Assembly: GCA_030847615.1 (NCBI GenBank)
Contig: JAUMIR010000001.1
Coordinates: 268,397,187-268,461,186 of the forward strand
Reading direction: 5' to 3'
DNA length: 64,000 nucleotides
Source: Gambelia wislizenii
Taxonomy: Eukaryota; Chordata; Lepidosauria; Squamata; Crotaphytidae
This document shows, piece by piece, positions 21,633 through 32,229 of this stretch. The translations under genes were made by a program, and so were the position numbers. The first letter of the stretch is position 1. Each line of letters opens with the position of its first letter. The notes below the pieces were generated by a model. It was not told the DNA's origin. It did no database searches and worked only from the letters and a program-made list of their open reading frames with translations.

Positions 21633-22024
21633 AAAATAGAGTTAACTACTGACGTCCTGAGGCTAAATGAAACACATTCACTTGGGAACAAGTGCCACAT
21701 TTGTGTTAGAGAAGGAGTGTATATTTTAAAAGGAGACATAACATGCGCTTGTGTAACCAGACACATGCTTGTCTGTCTGCCCTCTGAGTAGAAAATGCTT
21801 TCAAAAATAAAAAAAAAGAAAGGATGCTACTGCAAGCAGCACCTGCTCTGTGGACCTTCACATGATCTTGGCAGCCCAGAAGCTAATGCCAGGCTGTTTG
21901 CCACTAACCCATCAAGTGTCACTCTGCAGGTACTACGGGACTTGGGATGTGTGTGTGCATGTATGTGTGCAAGTGGTGATAGGAACTCTGGACTGCAGTG
22001 TCATCACTGTTTGCTCCAAGTCAG

Positions 22025-22160
22025 GGCCAGCCCTAAGGTTAGACAGAGTGGAGCAACTGCCTCAGGTGCCAGACGCTATGGAGCAGCAGCCCCTTGGTTG
22101 CCCCCTCCCCAACTCTACAGCGATTGCCTTCTTTTGGAGGCCAGAACTGCCCACTCCACA
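22025..22160. repeat. Dispersed repeat fragment also at 7.45 kb
   Basis: 'ccagccctaaggttagacag' through 'caactgcctcaggtgccaga' is a moderately diverged copy of the sequence at 7452-7515. The class is unknown. Confidence 0.35.
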
Positions 22161-22377
22161 CTATCCTATCCTGTCTTTCTAAACCAGCCAGGCGGCTCCT
22201 TCAGGTGTGATGGAGGAAGGTGCTCTTCCACTGGTAGTATTCACCAGGCAACAGGGTCAGTATGAAAAGAGGACCAGGTAGTCCTTTCTCTCAGGCAGCA
22301 AAATACCCTGGAGGGATCCCCCCCCCATCACTCTCTCAGTAGGGAATGTTCACATAGTACCCTATGCATCAAAACTG

Positions 22378-22553
22378 GAGTCAAAACCGGAGAGGACTCC
22401 TGTACCTTTAATGGTTGTGTAGAAGAGGAAATTTCAGCAGGTGCAGCGTGTTGTTCTGCGGACAAGCAGCACGGCTGGAATTCCCTGTTCTACAGGACCA
22501 TTAAAGGTACAGGAGCCCTCTCTGGTTTTCAGTCTGGTAACCCTACCTGTGCA
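22378..22553. mobile_element. Foldback MITE (CCTTTAATGGT type)
   Basis: The left arm 'tcaaaaccggagaggactcc' + 'tgtacctttaatgg' pairs with the right arm 'ccattaaaggtacaggagcc' + 'ctctctggttttca'. The centre is 'cagcaggtgcagcgtgttgt'. A degenerate relative sits at about 26550-26680. Superfamily unassigned. Confidence 0.6.
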
Positions 22554-22563
22554 GGCATTCAGG

Positions 22564-22593
22564 TAAGTATATATATATATATATATATATATT
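22564..22593. repeat. (AT)n microsatellite
   Basis: About 14 uninterrupted TA units immediately 5' of a LINE 3' end. Confidence 0.95.
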
Positions 22594-22852
22594 AGTCTTG
22601 TTTACATGTTTGTTTTTTTAATGTGATTTTAGTTAGGTGGTTTTAATTTCATACTGTTTAATGTCTTTTTATGGGGGAGGGTGGGGGTGGGTGGTGCTTT
22701 TGGTCGGCATTGTAGCGTTTTAATTGCTGGAAGCTGCCCCGATTGTTTTTAGCAGAGGGGTGGGGTATAAATAAAATTTATTATTATTAATATTATTATT
22801 ATTAATAATATTATTAATAATATTATTATTATTAATAATAATAATAATATAA
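22594..22852 (+). mobile_element. LINE 3' end with (TTA)n tail
   Basis: 'tttagttaggtggttttaat', 'tactgtttaatgtcttttta' and 'gcagaggggtggggtataaa' match 63098-63452, then a long (ATT)n/(AAT)n tail from 22776. No coding part remains. Clade not assigned (CR1/L2 group suspected). Confidence 0.65.
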
Positions 22853-22874
22853 GGCCTGCTCATGAGAAACTCAC

Positions 22875-23099
22875 ACCTTTTTCACACTATCCTGTTATAG
22901 TGCTATTATTCCACTTTCACTGCTCTGGCTGCCTCCTCTTGAATCCTGGGATTTGCAGTTTAGGGAGGGATATTTAGAACTCTCAGCCATGGAGCTCTTA
23001 GACCTCCCTAAACTACAAACCCCAGAATTCCACAGGAGGCAGCCAGAGCAGTGAAAGTGGAATAATAGCGCTATAACAGTGTAGTGTGATAAAGTGCAC
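22875..23099. mobile_element. Foldback hAT-like MITE with about 95-bp arms
   Basis: The left arm 'ttccactttcactgctctgg' and right arm 'ccagagcagtgaaagtggaa' are exact inverted complements, and pairing continues outwards to 'ttcacact'/'agtgtgat'. It is about 225 bp and non-coding. It lies just upstream of the CpG island and could be mistaken for a promoter inverted repeat. Confidence 0.7.
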
Positions 23100-23271
23100 A
23101 AGATATAAGAACCCTTTCCACTTCATACAGGGCAGGAGCCTTCTACTTGGGTACAGAGACAGAAAGTGAAATTCTCACAAACACTTGACCTTGCTGTCTA
23201 CATAGACCGGCGTACACGTGTGCAGAGCGTAACGTGTGAACCCTGCTGGTGTCCAAGTGGCCCCAGAGCAG

Positions 23272-24050
23272 GCAAAGGAGGCAGTTTGGCTCGATTTGTC
23301 GAAAAGAAGCGAAGTTGTCCCGTGGGTGTCCATCCGTGTGTGTGTGTGTGTGTGTGTGAGCGGTGCTATTTGAGAAAGCAAGTATAGTATAGTAATGTAA
23401 TCCTGGGGCCGGGCGGGGTCTCCGCCTGATGTCACAGGAAGCGGGAGGTTTCCCTTTCCAAGCGGAGCCCGGCTTCCCATCCTTCTGCCCAGCGCCGCTC
23501 GGCTCGGCTCCGCTCCTTCCCACCAGGCGGGCTGCTGGCTGCCTTGTTCGTCCTCGGAGTCCTTTCGGCGGAGTCGGGCTTTGTGTGGCGCAGCGAGACC
23601 GCTCCAGCCCTCCTTTCCCGTTGAGGCTGAGGGGAAGAAGAAGCCCTCCGACCGACGCCCCTCCGTCGCCTCTCCGTCGCCTCCTGCTTGTCCCGTCCCG
23701 CCTCAGCCGGGGGTGAGTTACTGCCCCGGAGTCCCCCTTTCTGGGCAAAAAGTGGCAAGAACCCCCCCAACACAAATAAACCAGCCTTTGTGAGAGAAAA
23801 GGCGCGGGAGGGAAGGAGGGAGCCGAGACAAGCCAGGGGGAATGGCAGCCCCCCACCCAGCCCTTCCCAGGACGAGCCGTGGGAGCTCGGTGTTGAAGAG
23901 AGACAAGCGCCTCCAAGTTGGCTGTGGCCCGCAAGGGGAGGACAGGATTGGGGACCCCCCCCCCATTAGAGCCAGAGGAGGAGGAGGAAGAGTCGGAGTT
24001 GCCCACGGCGGGTCGAGTTTCATGCCAGGCAGCTGGTGGGGGGGGGGGGC
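23272..24050. promoter_or_regulatory. CpG island
   Basis: A dense run of CpG and GC-rich sequence, unlike the AT-rich surroundings. It holds an ETS-like site (ACAGGAAGCGGG, 23434-23445), many GGCGG/CCGCC-type boxes and no TATA box, as in vertebrate CpG promoters. A (GT)n tract at 23336-23358 marks its upstream side. The 330-codon - strand frame and several + frames in this block are open because of GC skew and show no domain. Confidence 0.75.
23445..23712 (+). other. Probable non-coding first exon ending at a splice donor
   Basis: The sequence CTCAGCCGGG-G is followed by GTGAGTTACTG; the donor GTGAGT (23713-23718) matches the consensus well and sits at the 3' part of the CpG island, as in many vertebrate 5'-UTR exons. 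No ATG-led frame across the exon is convincing, so it is probably 5' UTR. The gene is not identifiable from this exon. The transcription start is a guess; only the donor is clear. A downstream exon was not found within the window. Confidence 0.5.
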
Positions 24051-24057
24051 GGGGGAG

Positions 24058-24240
24058 GACCGCTGTCCCCCGTATCCGCGGATTTGGTATCCACGGGTTT
24101 AAGTATCCACGGCTTGGAAACATTCCTTTCAACAAATAAGAATCCCCAAAGCAAACCTTGATTTGGCTATCTTATATCAGGGACACCGTTTTGTTCTGCC
24201 ATTGCATATCATGGGACTTGAGCATTCACCGATTTTGGGA
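24058..24240 (-). mobile_element. Tigger-like MITE (CATATCCATG family), edge of CpG island
   Basis: GCTGTCCCCCGTATCCGCGG begins a stretch matching the reverse complement of 34670-34898 along most of its length (aaccttgatttggctatctt; ttgcatatcatgggacttga). The right TIR is replaced by a CR1 tail. No intact TA duplication. Confidence 0.65.
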
Positions 24241-24245
24241 TCCAC

Positions 24246-24318
24246 TGAAGGCAAGGGGGTTGGACTCGATGGCTCTTGTGGTCTCTTCCAAGTCTACAAT
24301 TCTATGATTCTATGAATA
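24246..24318 (+). mobile_element. CR1 3' tail
   Basis: 'gggggttggactcgatggct' and 'ttctatgattctatgaatag' form the last ~70 bp of a CR1 element. It directly abuts the Tigger-like fragment. Confidence 0.75.
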
Positions 24319-24351
24319 GGAAGAGACAACTGTTACCTTGAATGCTGGAGG

Positions 24352-24391
24352 AGGGAAAGGAAAGGAAAGGAAAGGAAAGGAAAGGAAAGGA
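24352..24391. repeat. (GGAAA)n microsatellite
   Basis: About seven GGAAA units, then a short G run. Confidence 0.9.
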
Positions 24392-24411
24392 GGGGGGTTT
24401 CCAGACTAGAG

Positions 24412-24600
24412 AAATAACCCAGGTCGAAGCTGGATTATTTACCCTGGCACCTTCCTATGGAATCCTGCAATGTGTAGTTTGTGGAGGCACCCGCGCTCTT
24501 TGGCAGAGAAGGCTAAAGAACTTGTCAAACTGCACATTCCAGGAGTCCATAGGAAGAAGCTAATCCCATTTCAAACTGGGTTGTTTGTGCCCTGTGGAGA
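24412..24600. mobile_element. Foldback hAT-like MITE, first of three
   Basis: An imperfect palindrome ('cttcctatggaatcctgcaa' / 'aggagtccataggaagaag'). The same body pattern occurs in the next two elements. Ends eroded. Confidence 0.6.
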
Positions 24601-24694
24601 ACTCTACAGAAAATTCTGGGTTATTGGTGTGTGGGGTGTTTTTGTTTGTTTGTTTGTTTAACGGTGAATGGAAGATGTAAAGTTTTTCAAGGTG

Positions 24695-24890
24695 CATCCA
24701 CACTACACAAATAAGCCAGGTTGAAACGGCTCCTTCCTGTGGAATTCTGGGATTTATAGTTCAGCAAGGCACCAGCGCTCTTTGGCAGGCAAGGCTAAAG
24801 AGTTTGTAAAACCACAAGTCCCAGGATTCAGTAGGAAGGAGCCATGGCAAATAATCCAGTTTCAAACTGGATGATTTGTGTAGTGTGGAT
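24695..24890. mobile_element. Foldback hAT-like MITE, second of three
   Basis: ATCCACACTACACAAATAA at the left and ATGATTTGTGTAGTGTGGAT at the right are inverted. The middle has 'gctctttggcaggcaaggct'. About 196 bp; the best preserved of the trio. Confidence 0.75.
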
Positions 24891-25054
24891 AACTTTTTTT
24901 TTTTAACCTCTTTCCCCCTTGGTCCATTTTTATTTAATCAAAAGTGAGGGTCTTTTTCTCCCCACTGGCTGGTACCTTTCTTGGAGTATTGATATGATTT
25001 ATTTATTTATTAAATGGACCTAGCCTGGTAGGTTTGCCGTTTCATGCTGGCCAA

Positions 25055-25230
25055 TTCCACACTGCAAAAGTCATCCAGTTTGAAACTGGATTATTAGCCT
25101 TGGCTCCATTCTATGGAACCTTGGGATTTGTAGTTGTACAAGGTCTCTAGTCTTCTCTTGCAAAACATCGTAATGCTTCACCAAACTATAAATCCCAGGA
25201 TTCCATAGGATGGCGCCATGGGAAATAATG
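25055..25230. mobile_element. Foldback hAT-like MITE, third of three
   Basis: 'ccacactgcaaaagtcatcc' at the left, 'ccaggattccataggatggc' at the right, same mirrored pattern as the two preceding units. The right terminus is lost. Confidence 0.65.
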
Positions 25231-25859
25231 CCTAGCTCCTGACTTTCCTGGTCGTTTCCCTATAGGAATTGTGTTTCCCTTGCCTGTCCACCAGCTTTGG
25301 TGCTTAACTCTCTGTGTGTGAACCTCTGGGATTGAAGGAGGGTGGACAGAAGTGGTGGAATTGTTGGTGGTGAGAATCCCAGGAAGATGCACTCCCTGGT
25401 ACTGGAGAACCATGGAAGCAATGTCTACTTGTGGGATGGTTTGCTCAAAGAAGACCAGTAGCCCTTGTTCTCAGTCTGGAGAACAGCTCCTTGTCTCAGC
25501 CAGGCTTGTGGGTACAAGGTGTGTGACCCAAAGGCAGATTGCGCTGTTCTTTCGGCTGTTAGAAATTCCTCCTTTTAATTCTTGGAACATAATGTCTGTT
25601 TAACTACCTCGGACTCAGTGGAAATCATTGTAAGGAACTCCTAGAAACAGGACTGTGTGACGACTGTGGTTAAGTTCTTCAGCAAGACTTGCCTTTGCCT
25701 GAGACTTCCCCCCCCCCTCAAAGAATGACTTCTTTTTAAAAAAAGTAATGGAGTTAAGTGTGCTTGAATATATATGGTTTTGAACTGAGATGTTTTGGGA
25801 CTTAAGTGCTGCTGTTTTTTTATTTGGAATGAAAGTGACGCAAGTCTAATTTTTGACTG
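25231..25859. other. Unassigned stretch, probably intronic
   Basis: No repeat signature or coding evidence recognised; contains a short C-run at 25709. Confidence 0.35.
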
Positions 25860-25863
25860 GGCA

Positions 25864-26083
25864 CATACCTAACTACACCAGATCCTATCTGATTTTGGAA
25901 GCTAAGCAGGGTCAGCCCAGGTTGGTACTTGGATGGGAGGCCACCAACAAGTACCAGGTGCTGTAGGCTGTATTTCAGAGGAAGGAACTGGCAAAACCAC
26001 TTCTGTGGATTCTTTGTCTATGAAAACCTTGTGAAATTCATGGTCACCATAAGTTTACAGACAACTTGAAGGCACACACATAA
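25864..26083 (+). mobile_element. 5S-rRNA-derived SINE with Bov-B-like tail
   Basis: The head is 5S rRNA-like: 'gatcctatctgattttggaa' then AGCTAAGCAGGG (A-box region, 25900-25911) and TGGATGGGAGGCCACC (C-box region, 25930-25945), ending 'ggtgctgtaggct'. The body 'ggaaggaactggcaaaacca' leads to the tail 'gtcaccataagtttacagac' + 'aacttgaaggcacacaca', the same tail as the tRNA-headed Sauria SINEs. Such SINEs are known from lizards. It is not a 5S gene: the sequence is diverged and carries a SINE tail. Confidence 0.85.
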
Positions 26084-26111
26084 AACTTAGCTGTATCAGC
26101 CATAAGGTGCC

Positions 26112-26330
26112 AGCTGTGAGTGTAGTGGTTTGGGTGTTGACCTAGGACTCCAGGAGGCCAGGGTTTGAATCCTCCATTCAGCCATAGAAGCACATTGGGC
26201 AACCTTGCCCAAGTCAACCTTAGAGGAAGTCAGTGGAAAACCTCCTGCAAATAAATCTCTGAGAGGGTTGGGAATGAGAGGGTTGCCGTAAGTTGGAGTT
26301 GACTTGAAGGCACATAACAAAAACAACAAC
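26112..26330 (+). mobile_element. Sauria-type tRNA SINE
   Basis: The head 'gagtgtagtggtttgggtgt' (A box), B box in 'agggtttgaatcctccattc', the body, and the tail 'ttgccgtaagttggagttga' + 'cttgaaggcacataac' + (AAC)n. It lies only 30 bp after the 5S SINE, in the same orientation. Confidence 0.88.
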
Positions 26331-26549
26331 CTTATGGGATAAATCAGTGGTGCTTCTGGGGGTAGCTTGTATAACCCTAAAAACCTTCCAGGTTTCTTAA
26401 TAAAACCCATATGTTTGTCAAACAGCACAAAGAGAAAACTAAGGCAGTTTTCATAAGGAGGCTTAAATCATTTTTTTTGCTTGAACTCTGAAATAATGTG
26501 GGTATAAAACTAGACGTAACAAGGTGGCTGGATGCAAAAGGGAAGACAC

Positions 26550-26685
26550 ATCGACTGTTACCTTTAATAGCTGTGAGGAGCAAAGAATTTTTGCATATGT
26601 AGAATTATACCTTCTGAAGTCCCCTCTTTTATACCATTATTAAAGGTGCAGAAGCCCTGGCTACCTTTCTGACTGAAGCTCTGAT
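26550..26685. mobile_element. Foldback MITE remnant (CCTTTAATAG type)
   Basis: 'actgttacctttaatagctg' and 'ccattattaaaggtgcagaa' mirror each other as in 22378-22553. Decayed. Confidence 0.45.
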
Positions 26686-26699
26686 TGATTTCTTTTCAG

Positions 26700-27455
26700 C
26701 AGTCTGTCCTGGATTAACATTAAAACATAAAGAAAGTGTCTCTGATTGCCGCTCTATCTAGTCCAGCATCCTTTTAGCCACTGTGGCCCACCGCATGCCC
26801 CTGAGATGTCCACGACATCAAACATGAGGCAGGTGATTCTCACATGGCCCAAGAGAGGTTCAGAAATGCTTTTGAAGCATCCCACGGGAAAGTAGTGTGC
26901 ACTGAGCTTTTGTGGTTAAATTCCTGACCAAAACAGAGAAAGTAAGGAATAGTTCAGCTGCAAGTGTGTGTCTGTGTCTCTGTGTATGAATGTGTATGTA
27001 TGAGAGAGAGGCTTTATGTGATTCATATTTTTTTTTGGATTTGTAACTTGTTTTACTTTTCATTTTTATCTGGAACACGGCTGCGCTAAGGTATTTTAAA
27101 GAAAGAAATGACCCATCAGGAACAGTTGATTCAAACAATTAGGCCACCCACCAAAAGAAGTAGCTTCAACAACATCTTTTGTAGTGCTTCAGTTTGGCAT
27201 CATTCCTTAATACCAGCACGCATATGGTTTGGTGGGAAGAAAGTAGCTTTAAAAATAAACTACTGTAGAATAATGTTGAATATCCACATTTTCAAAGTCA
27301 GTACAATGGTTGTTCAAAGTGTCTTCATCCTGCTCGGTTAAAAATTAAATTTACTGTATACCACACCTTCTTTGGGCTTTGGTCATGTTTAAAACAGTCT
27401 GAGAGTCTGAAGAGACCATACTGCTGAGCTGGTATGGGCTTGTTTGGCAGAATTT
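26700..27455. other. Unassigned stretch, probably intronic
   Basis: Small (GT)n tract near 26965-27000 and poly-T; no exon or repeat ends recognised. Confidence 0.35.
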
Positions 27456-27456
27456 G

Positions 27457-27685
27457 TTGTTGTTGCTGTTGTGTGCTTTCAGATTGTTTCCAACTTGGGG
27501 CAACCCTAAGGTGAGCCTTTTAATTGGGTTTTGTTCAGAGTGGGTTTTGCCATTGACTTCCTGTGAGGCTGAGAGAGTGTGACTTGCCCAAGATCATCCA
27601 GTGGGTTTCCATGCCTGAGCAATGATTCAGGACCTTGCCTCCAGGGTCCTAGTCTAACACCCAAACCACTCTGGTTCTCATAGCA
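27457..27685 (-). mobile_element. Sauria-type tRNA SINE
   Basis: A (TTG)n start, the tail in reverse ('tgtgctttcagattgtttcc'), the body 'gaggctgagagagtgtgact' and the reverse tRNA head ('aacacccaaaccactctggt'). Somewhat diverged. Confidence 0.82.
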
Positions 27686-27689
27686 GAAT

Positions 27690-29575
27690 TACAAGAACAG
27701 AATTACCCTCTGGTTCCCAAAACTAAAATTGTTTTAGAGTCTTAATTTAGAATTTGGTATACAGAATTAGTAAACAACTGTTTTCCTAAACTGTAGCTCT
27801 TTGTTTGACTCTTGAAGTAATTGCTGACAAATTGCTGTTTCTGTGCCAAGGTAGCATATATTTAATGATTTTAAAGAACTTGAAATGTGTGCTGCATCTT
27901 AAAATTTCTACTGAAGCACTCACTATATTATTATGAAAGATTTCAAATGCTTTCAAAGAAATGCAGTACCAGCTTGATATGCAATACCATATACACAGTA
28001 CAGTGAATCACTATCTTAAATGCAAAACTACACTCATTCGCCCAGTGTGCACCCTAAAAACACAATTGTCAAAAATAACAATTAAAAATCAAAGTTTAAT
28101 AAACCATGATGGATTTGCATAGTTTACCATTTGCCTGGCCCTGCAGATGAAGTTTAATCTTAGAACATTACATTTTGGGACTACTAAATTTATACTGGGT
28201 CTTCTTTTAGCTTTGGTCATATTTAAATTTCCACTGGCCGTGATGGTTGGGGTATTGTAAGAACTGTAGTAAAAAGGAAAATAAAAGTTCCATTTATGAC
28301 TGCTCTACTTGAGTGACATTCCAAGAAATCCCACTGTTCCACATGGATTATGAAACAGAGATAAACCTGACTGATTTATCCTGGCATGAATAAGTGGCTA
28401 CTGATTTAGCAAGCTGCAAGTATTCATTTAAAAAAAAAAAATCAGTTCCTTTATAGGTTGTCTACATTATGTATACATCTGCACATGTAATATGTGAATA
28501 GAACAAACACGAGTATAATCATGCAGGTTTCAAAAACCATAATTAGGAAGCTAGGACTGACTTTTGACAAACTTTGGCTTGACCTTGTCAAACGTGTGAA
28601 ACAGCTCTGCTGACCTTCAGAGGTGAGCCGGGATTTGATTCTGCTGTTTTCTACCTCCAAACTCAACAGTTGAGGCTGGCTTTTTACTAATAATATACAT
28701 CCAAATCTGTCCTCAAACTACCACAGTTTGTAGCAACTAAAACACAACCTAAACTATAGCTACAGTGGGGGTTTGGGGAGTTGTTTGAATATATTATTGA
28801 TAATTTCCTTGTGCAGTTTTGTGAACTTCCATTGGAAAATAGTATTCATCATAAGCAACGGGAATCTTGTAGCACCTTTGGGACTAACTGAGAGAAAGAA
28901 GTTGTAGCATAAGCATTCATAGACTTGGTCTACTTCTTCAAATACAAGTTGCAAGTATTCATCATAGCTTCAGATCTGCATGATAGTTTTAACGTGCAAA
29001 GTAATTATACCTTGAAATCAAATATTTGAAACTTCATTTCTTCTTAGGCATCATAATTTCTGAGGATTTGTCTAGTCAAGAAGATATACTGCAGACTGAT
29101 GCACATTAACACAAATTCATCATTTCTGAGTTAGGCGTCATAATTTCTGAATACAGCAAAAAGAAGCAACTTCACTTTTACAAATTTCATGAAAATTGGA
29201 GCTATTGATGTGGATCTCATTGACAATGTGACTTTTACGCTGATAATAAATAAATAGCCATGTTTGAGAAGCTGCGCCTTCCTTCTTTCCTCATTACTCG
29301 GAGTCGCTTCTGTAAACTTACAGGGTTTACTTAGTACTGCTATGAAAATCTGTTAATTCATACCAGCAGGAGGAACACAATGTTGTCAGTTGGCATGGCT
29401 TACACTTTAAAGTGTTTGAATAACCCAGATTGGAGCTAACAGAAGATCTTTGCAGCACTTTCCTACTGCTGTGCAATCATGATACTTTGCATTTCTATAG
29501 TGCCTCCAAATGTTCAAGTCCTTCCGTGGATTATTGACTTGTAATTATTATAACAATCTCCTAATGTAGTTCTAT
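27690..29575. other. Largely unassigned AT-rich stretch
   Basis: A dispersed-repeat fragment at 28850-28945 ('ggaatcttgtagcacctttg', 'ggactaactgagagaaagaa') resembles sequence common in reptile genomes, class unknown to me. A hAT foldback scrap lies at 28235-28275. The rest shows no recognised element, and no exon with supporting splice sites. Confidence 0.35.
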
Positions 29576-29579
29576 GTTA

Positions 29580-30205
29580 TCATACCCTTCAATTGTCCTG
29601 ATTTGGGAGGAACAGTCCCAATTAAACTTCTGTCATCAACACTTTTTTCAGCTGCTTTTAAAATGTCCCAGTTTCTCTCTCTCCCTCTCCCTCTGTGTCC
29701 TCCGCTTATTTCAATTGCTGCAAACTGAGGACACATCCAGACTGGTTAAACAACAACAACAACAACAACTTGAAAGTTCCAGATTTTGTTCTTGCTCTTT
29801 CTGATTTTATTTGGGAGATCCATACATGTTTTGTTTATCCCAGAATATTTTCTGTCAGCTCCCAGAACAACCAGAGACTTTTTATACCAGCTCTCCATTT
29901 ATTTATTTATTTGAGCCCAGTTTAAATTCAGAAAGAACAGGGACAAAAGCTGAGACTTCTAAGGATGCACTCTGATTTCAAAATGCAAAAGTAGTCTGCA
30001 TTCAATTAACACAGCGGGGGGAGAGAAGAGGAGGAGGCAGAATCTTGCCCTTCGCAGAAGGCTCCAGCAAAGGCAAAGTGCTGCAGCTTCTCTTAGCTTG
30101 TCTGTTCTTCCTGATTAATAACTTTTGCCATCTTGACTACACTCAGATGTTGCTTGGCCACATGTGTTCAGGTTTTCACCTGTGAGATGTTGGAGGGTAT
30201 ATGTG
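29580..30205. mobile_element. Unclassified TIR element (ATACCCTCC type), copy 1
   Basis: The left end ATACCCTTCAATTGTCCTG and right end ATGTTGGAGGGTAT are inverted. The left interior ('cccaattaaacttctgtcat', 'cagctgcttttaaaatgtcc') and right interior ('gattaataacttttgccatc', 'ttgcttggccacatgtgt') match 52343-53394 and the split copy at 36291-38797. The flanks TATGTTAT and ATGTGATT may be a decayed duplication. It contains a (CAA)n tract at 29750-29771. Non-coding; hAT suspected. Confidence 0.6.
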
Positions 30206-31904
30206 ATTAGCGTCTGAATTGCAGTTGTGGAAGACTGAAGCTGAGAAAGTGTGGCTTGCCTGAGGCCTCCTCGTGAGTTAATGGCACAAGTAAGATTTGG
30301 CTTCGACAAAACATAATCACAGTTTAGTCCCACAGCCACTACTCTGTGCTAGCTACAGTTCCCTTATTTCTCATAGTTTCTTGCAGCAGCTGTAGCGTTC
30401 TGTTTTAATGCTTTATTTTGTATTTAGATCCATGTGTATCTCTGTGTTGCATAAACTTTGGGACGGAAGCCCAGATTCAGCCTACTCTATACCTTATTGC
30501 TGTTTAGACAACACCCAAATGTGTGGCACTGGAAACATAGAAGGGCTATCCTCTATTGATTTAGCATTAATTACCATTCCCTTTTTTGTTAATTCCTTTT
30601 GCAAAGTTCCCTTTGCCCTAGCGTGAACTCAGGAACCTCTAGAAGTGTTTGCCTTTTAAGTAAAACTGTTTGCACTGCAGTTGATGCCTCCTACCCTTGG
30701 ATTTCTTTATATGATTTTCTTTATATGATTTGCACTAGTGCTATTCTTTTACAAGCTGTTCTGTAAAAGATTCTGTGTGCATTGGCATCCACAATGCCAA
30801 TTTGTGACAGACAGAGAGTGGGAGAGAGAGAGAGGAAGAGAGATACAAATGTGAAATGCATTTGTAAAAGCGATTAAAATAATGTTAAAACTTCCAAAAT
30901 TACATAATGAGACTAGCCACCAGAGCCTCTTTCTTGTAAGATGTGAAAGTCTTGTCTTTTCTGCTGTTGTGTTCTAAGTTTCTGGTTAACTGACTATAGA
31001 ATGGATGTCCCTATTTTTGACTCAAGTATATCGGGAATGGGAAAGGGGAAGAGGAAAGGGATGGTGAATCAAGAGTTCATTGGAAGCATTGGCTGGTGAC
31101 TGCTCTGATGTTATTAAAGTGAGATATGTATTCTAAAGTCATGTTCTTGTGAAAACTTTTCAACATAGGATTGAAATAATCCCTCCTCGTGGCTGTTGCT
31201 CACAATGATATTGAGTGCTTAGACTCAAATCCCTGGGCACAAAAACAAATACATAACAACTCTTAGGAATTAATCACACCCTTTTCTTGGCCAAATACAG
31301 CCTTTGTTACTATGTATTTTCTAAAGAAATGTGGCCATTTAACTGTACGAGGTACATGTTTTATTTGTAGGGTTCTACACTAAGTACAAAATGTTCCTTG
31401 AGCCAGAGGTCTTGACTTTAGTCCTTATTACTTTCACTTAAGCATATAGTTAATATATGCATTTTGAGTCAAGATGCAAGCTTTCCAGCTAGGTCATGAA
31501 CCTTTCAACTCAATGTCTGATGGATAAAGTTTTCCGCAAAAGAATGAATTTAACTTGCTTTTGTACAGTGCAGAGAGCACCTATCAGTTTATTTTTAAAG
31601 CAGTCTTAAATTGATTGAAATAATTTACCTCCAAGGGTGTTAAATGAGGAGATTTTCAATTAACTGTCACCTCTCAGGAGAACTTTACCACATTAATTTC
31701 ACAATTGAGCAACATTTCTGAAAACCAAGTGACCAGTTTCTACTTTTTTTTTTTTAATGCTTTTACATAGATCTGGGATCATTACTAGAAAGGTGGTCCT
31801 GGAGCATTTGCTTTGGAACCATCTGATTGTTGTCAGTGGATTTACTGCGCAAGGACTGAGCAGTTTGTTTATGGCAGCCTTGACAGGGAGTGAAGTTAAC
31901 CAAA
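30206..31904. other. Unassigned stretch, probably intronic
   Basis: Contains an (AG)n-rich tract at 30805-30845 and otherwise nothing recognised. Frames are under 80 codons. Confidence 0.35.
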
Positions 31905-31906
31905 TA

Positions 31907-32227
31907 CAGGTTGAGTATCCCTTATCGGAAATGCTTGGGATCTGAAGTGTTTTGGATTTCATTCCCCCCCCCCATCGGTTTTGGAATATTTGCATATACA
32001 TAGTGAGATATTTTAGAGATGGGACCCAAATCTAAACATTACATTCATTTATGTTTCATATATCCCTCATACACATTGCCTGGAGGTAGTTTTATACACA
32101 ATATTTTTAATATTCTTGTGCATGGAACAAAGTTTGTGTACATTGAGCTGTCAGAAAGCAAAGGTATCACTATCTCAGCCACCAATGTGGAGTGTTATGG
32201 ATTTCCAGATAAGGGATACACAACCTG
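31907..32227. mobile_element. TA-flanked Tc1/mariner MITE (CAGGTTGAGTATCCC type)
   Basis: The ends CAGGTTGAGTATCCCTTATC and GATAAGGGATACACAACCTG are inverted (about 18 of 20) and TA lies on both sides (31905-31906, 32228-32229). The interior 'ggaatatttgcatatacata' and 'tgtgtacattgagctgtcag' is close to a Tc2/pogo-like family I know from mammals; that link is from memory and needs a search. 321 bp, no transposase. Confidence 0.78.
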
Positions 32228-32229
32228 TA

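Noticed and set aside
23143..24135. 330-codon open frame on the - strand across the CpG island
   Set aside because: Stops are rare there because the block is GC-rich. The translation is Pro/Arg/Ser low-complexity, contains a His-Thr run from the (GT)n tract and has no domain. Overlapping frames on the other strand are equally open.
25864..25985. 5S rRNA gene
   Set aside because: The 5S-like head is diverged and continues into a SINE body and Bov-B-like tail.
26112..26428. 110-codon - strand frame
   Set aside because: It runs antisense through a Sauria SINE and its flank.
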